A DNA stretch of 64,000 bases from Paracoccaceae bacterium (GTDB taxonomy: Bacteria; Pseudomonadota; Alphaproteobacteria; Rhodobacterales; Rhodobacteraceae). The notes beneath the pieces were generated by a model. The model searched no databases. It was not told where the DNA came from and worked only from the letters and a program-made list of their open reading frames with translations. This document shows, in pieces, positions 62,280 to 64,000 of this stretch. The stretch covers positions 1 to 64,000 of the forward strand of contig JAHRVG010000113.1 in assembly GCA_019090795.1 (NCBI GenBank), given 5' to 3'. The first letter of the stretch is position 1. Each line of letters opens with the position of its first letter. A program made the position numbers and the translations under genes.

Positions 62280-64000
62280 ATACAACACAATGGCCCGTCT
62301 GCTGATGCGCAATGCCTCAGAGCACGGGCAAGATATTGCCATGCGCGAAAAAGACCGTGGCATCTGGATGGAAATCACTTGGGCAGACTATGCCGAGCAG
62401 GTAATCAATTGTGCCGCCGGTTTTGCAGCGATTGGTGTTAGCCCCGGCGATGCGGTCATGATCCTCGGGGATAACCGGGTGCGCCTTTATGCGGGTATGC
62501 TTTCGCTGACAATGCTGCGCGCCTATGCCATGCCGGCCTATTCGGGCGCTTCCCTTCAGGAATTGCAGCATTTTCTTGCCGAGGCAAAAGTTGTCGCAGC
62601 TTTGGTCGAGGATCAGGAACAAGTTGATAATGTGATCGAGCTGCGAGAAACTGGGTCCGATATCGCGTCGATTATCTACGACGAACCACGGGGCCTGAAT
62701 GAATACGAAACGTCAGGGTTGATGTCTTGGGACGCTTTGCTGGAAAAAGGCAGAGAAAACCTTGCGGCGAATCCGGAGTTGCGAACCCAGCTTATCGAAG
62801 GTTCCGGCCCAGAGGATCCTGGAGTATTCCTGCATTCCTCTGGTACAACCGGCAAGCCCAAGGGTATTGTCCTTAGCCAGAAAAACGCAATCGAGGGTGC
62901 CCATAACGGCTATGCGGGCGGCGCTTTTGACTATGGCGATGAGATGATGGCCTATCTGCCGATGGCTTGGGCGGGGGATTATGCCCTGACCGTGGGTGCT
63001 GCGATTACCTATCGTATTACCGTTAACGTGCCCGAGCGTCAGGATACGGTTCTGCGTGATATGCGCGAGATTGCCCCAAGTATTTACCTTGCAGCGCCAA
63101 GGTCGTGGGATAATTTGCTGACTACAATTCAGGTCGGAATTGAAAACTCTACCCCCTTGAAAAAGTGGCTGTATCATTTCTTTATGGACCGTTCGATTGC
63201 TAGCCAGCGTCGCAAGTTGAATGGCGAAAGTGACGGCGCGTTTGACGGGTTGGGGCGGATGATTGGCGAATGGCTGATTTTTGGTCCGATCAAGGATCAA
63301 TTCGGCCTGACACGGGTGAAGCACGCCTTTACTGGCGGCGAGGCTATCGGCGAGGACACATTCGTGTTTTATCGTGGGCTGGGTATCCAGCTACGCCAAC
63401 TGTACGGCCAAACCGAAACTTGCGCCTTTACCGCAATCCAGACAGCGGACGAGGTGCAACTGCACACGGTTGGCAAACCCCTTCCCGGTGTTGAAGTGGA
63501 GATTGCCGATGACGGTGAAATCCTAGTGCGTTCACAGAGTGTGTTTGCGGGATATTACAATAACCCCGAAGCCTCGGCTGAGGCGCTTGAGGATGGCTGG
63601 CTGCGCACAGGTGATGCGGGCTATGTCGAGGACGATGGGCATCTTGTGGTTTTGGGGCGGTTGTCCGAGGTGGTTTATACCGCCAACGGCGAACGTTACG
63701 TGCCGAACTATGTGGAAAATCGCCTGAAATTCAGCCCCTATATCAAAGATGCAGCGGTTGTTGGCTCTGGACGCGATCAATTGACGGCGATGGTCTGTGT
63801 GGACTCTGAAGCAGTGGGGCATTGGGCTGAGGTCAACGGTGTCCCATACGTTTCTTACGCGGATCTGTCACAACGTCCAGAGGTTGCCGAATTGCTGAAT
63901 GAAGCCTTCAAAAGGGTCAACAAGGCCCTGACTGACGGGCTGCAATTGCACCGGTATGTGTCTTTGCACAAGGAATTCGATCCGGATGACGGCGAAATCA
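62269..64000 (+). CDS. Long-chain-type AMP-dependent acyl-CoA ligase (cut by window edge)
   Basis: An open frame of 577 codons from ATG 62269 (MGNEYNTMARLLMRNASEHG) runs off the right edge. Motifs are FLHSSGTTGKPKGIVLS, AYLPMAWAGDYAL, HAFTGGEAIG, LYGQTETCAFTA, GWLRTGDAGYVEDDGHLVVLGR. The long helical insert (PLKKWLYHFFMDRSIASQRRKLNGES) marks the long-chain/FadD15-like group. Ligases of this type often stand next to Liv-type transporters and may activate the imported acid. The start lies within the end of livG. Confidence 0.9.
   Translation, partial: MGNEYNTMARLLMRNASEHGQDIAMREKDRGIWMEITWADYAEQVINCAAGFAAIGVSPGDAVMILGDNRVRLYAGMLSLTMLRAYAMPAYSGASLQELQHFLAEAKVVAALVEDQEQVDNVIELRETGSDIASIIYDEPRGLNEYETSGLMSWDALLEKGRENLAANPELRTQLIEGSGPEDPGVFLHSSGTTGKPKGIVLSQKNAIEGAHNGYAGGAFDYGDEMMAYLPMAWAGDYALTVGAAITYRITVNVPERQDTVLRDMREIAPSIYLAAPRSWDNLLTTIQVGIENSTPLKKWLYHFFMDRSIASQRRKLNGESDGAFDGLGRMIGEWLIFGPIKDQFGLTRVKHAFTGGEAIGEDTFVFYRGLGIQLRQLYGQTETCAFTAIQTADEVQLHTVGKPLPGVEVEIADDGEILVRSQSVFAGYYNNPEASAEALEDGWLRTGDAGYVEDDGHLVVLGRLSEVVYTANGERYVPNYVENRLKFSPYIKDAAVVGSGRDQLTAMVCVDSEAVGHWAEVNGVPYVSYADLSQRPEVAELLNEAFKRVNKALTDGLQLHRYVSLHKEFDPDDGEI

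Noticed and set aside
1-64000. tRNA or rRNA genes, CRISPR arrays, insertion sequences, prophage or conjugation genes
   Set aside because: None recognised when reading both strands; no transposase, integrase, relaxase or direct-repeat array was seen.

Overview
The window looks like part of a low-copy extrachromosomal replicon (plasmid or chromid) of an alphaproteobacterium, most likely Rhodobacteraceae (roseobacter type). The left end holds a partition and replication module: parB (cut by the edge), parA, a perfect-arm palindrome that is a good parS candidate, and a Rep_3-type initiator gene. The rest is almost entirely catabolic and transport genes packed in operons of one to seven genes. No tRNA, rRNA, CRISPR array, insertion sequence or phage gene was seen. 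Genus is not resolved from sequence alone.

Layout. 1-3.7 kb: replication and partition. 3.7-6.6 kb: TRAP transporter dctPQM. 7.1-10.4 kb: patatin-like hydrolase (apparent AUU start), AMACR-type racemase/CoA-transferase, MBL-fold hydrolase. 10.7-15.5 kb: thiolase followed by paaABCDE (phenylacetyl-CoA epoxidase). 15.5-22.5 kb, minus strand: alpha/beta hydrolase, then a four-gene operon (hotdog thioesterase, PadB-like molybdopterin oxidoreductase, fused FeS/membrane subunit, PaaK) that resembles the anaerobic phenylacetyl-CoA:acceptor oxidoreductase system, preceded by a 54-bp dyad. 22.6-29.9 kb: divergent paaG-paaI-paaK-tetR and P450-paaZ-paaX. 29.9-33.7 kb: xanthine-dehydrogenase-family Mo enzyme with a MoaD-like protein. 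33.9-39.0 kb: tetronate (threonate/erythronate) pathway otnK-otnC-ltnD-otnI plus a convergent FAD oxidase. 39.0-46.8 kb: amidohydrolase, creatininase-family enzyme, 5'-nucleotidase-like enzyme, NMT1-type ABC transporter, RidA and a quinone reductase. 47.0-52.0 kb: six-gene acyl-CoA operon. 52.2-53.9 kb: panB-panC. 53.9-64 kb: two acyl-CoA ligases, a second acyl-CoA degradation operon, an enoyl-CoA-reductase-like SDR and a LivG-type ATPase.

Regulation tells how the parts connect. A near-identical promoter-operator (TTGC-N2-CGAATCA-N7-CTACATAACCGACC, then CGGTCG) sits in front of dctP and in front of the thiolase-paaABCDE operon; a related site lies in the paaG/P450 divergent region. This links the TRAP transporter to phenylacetate degradation, probably through the TetR-family repressor encoded beside paaK. 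A different palindrome, TCTAAC-N4-GTTAGA, occurs in front of three acyl-CoA gene groups at 52.06, 55.49 and 60.51 kb and defines a second regulon whose regulator is not in the window.

The most unusual content is the PadBC-like operon inside an aerobic paa island, which could give the host two routes for phenylacetyl-CoA, and the two operator families that tie scattered operons together. All functional claims rest on motif reading and family knowledge; no database search was run.
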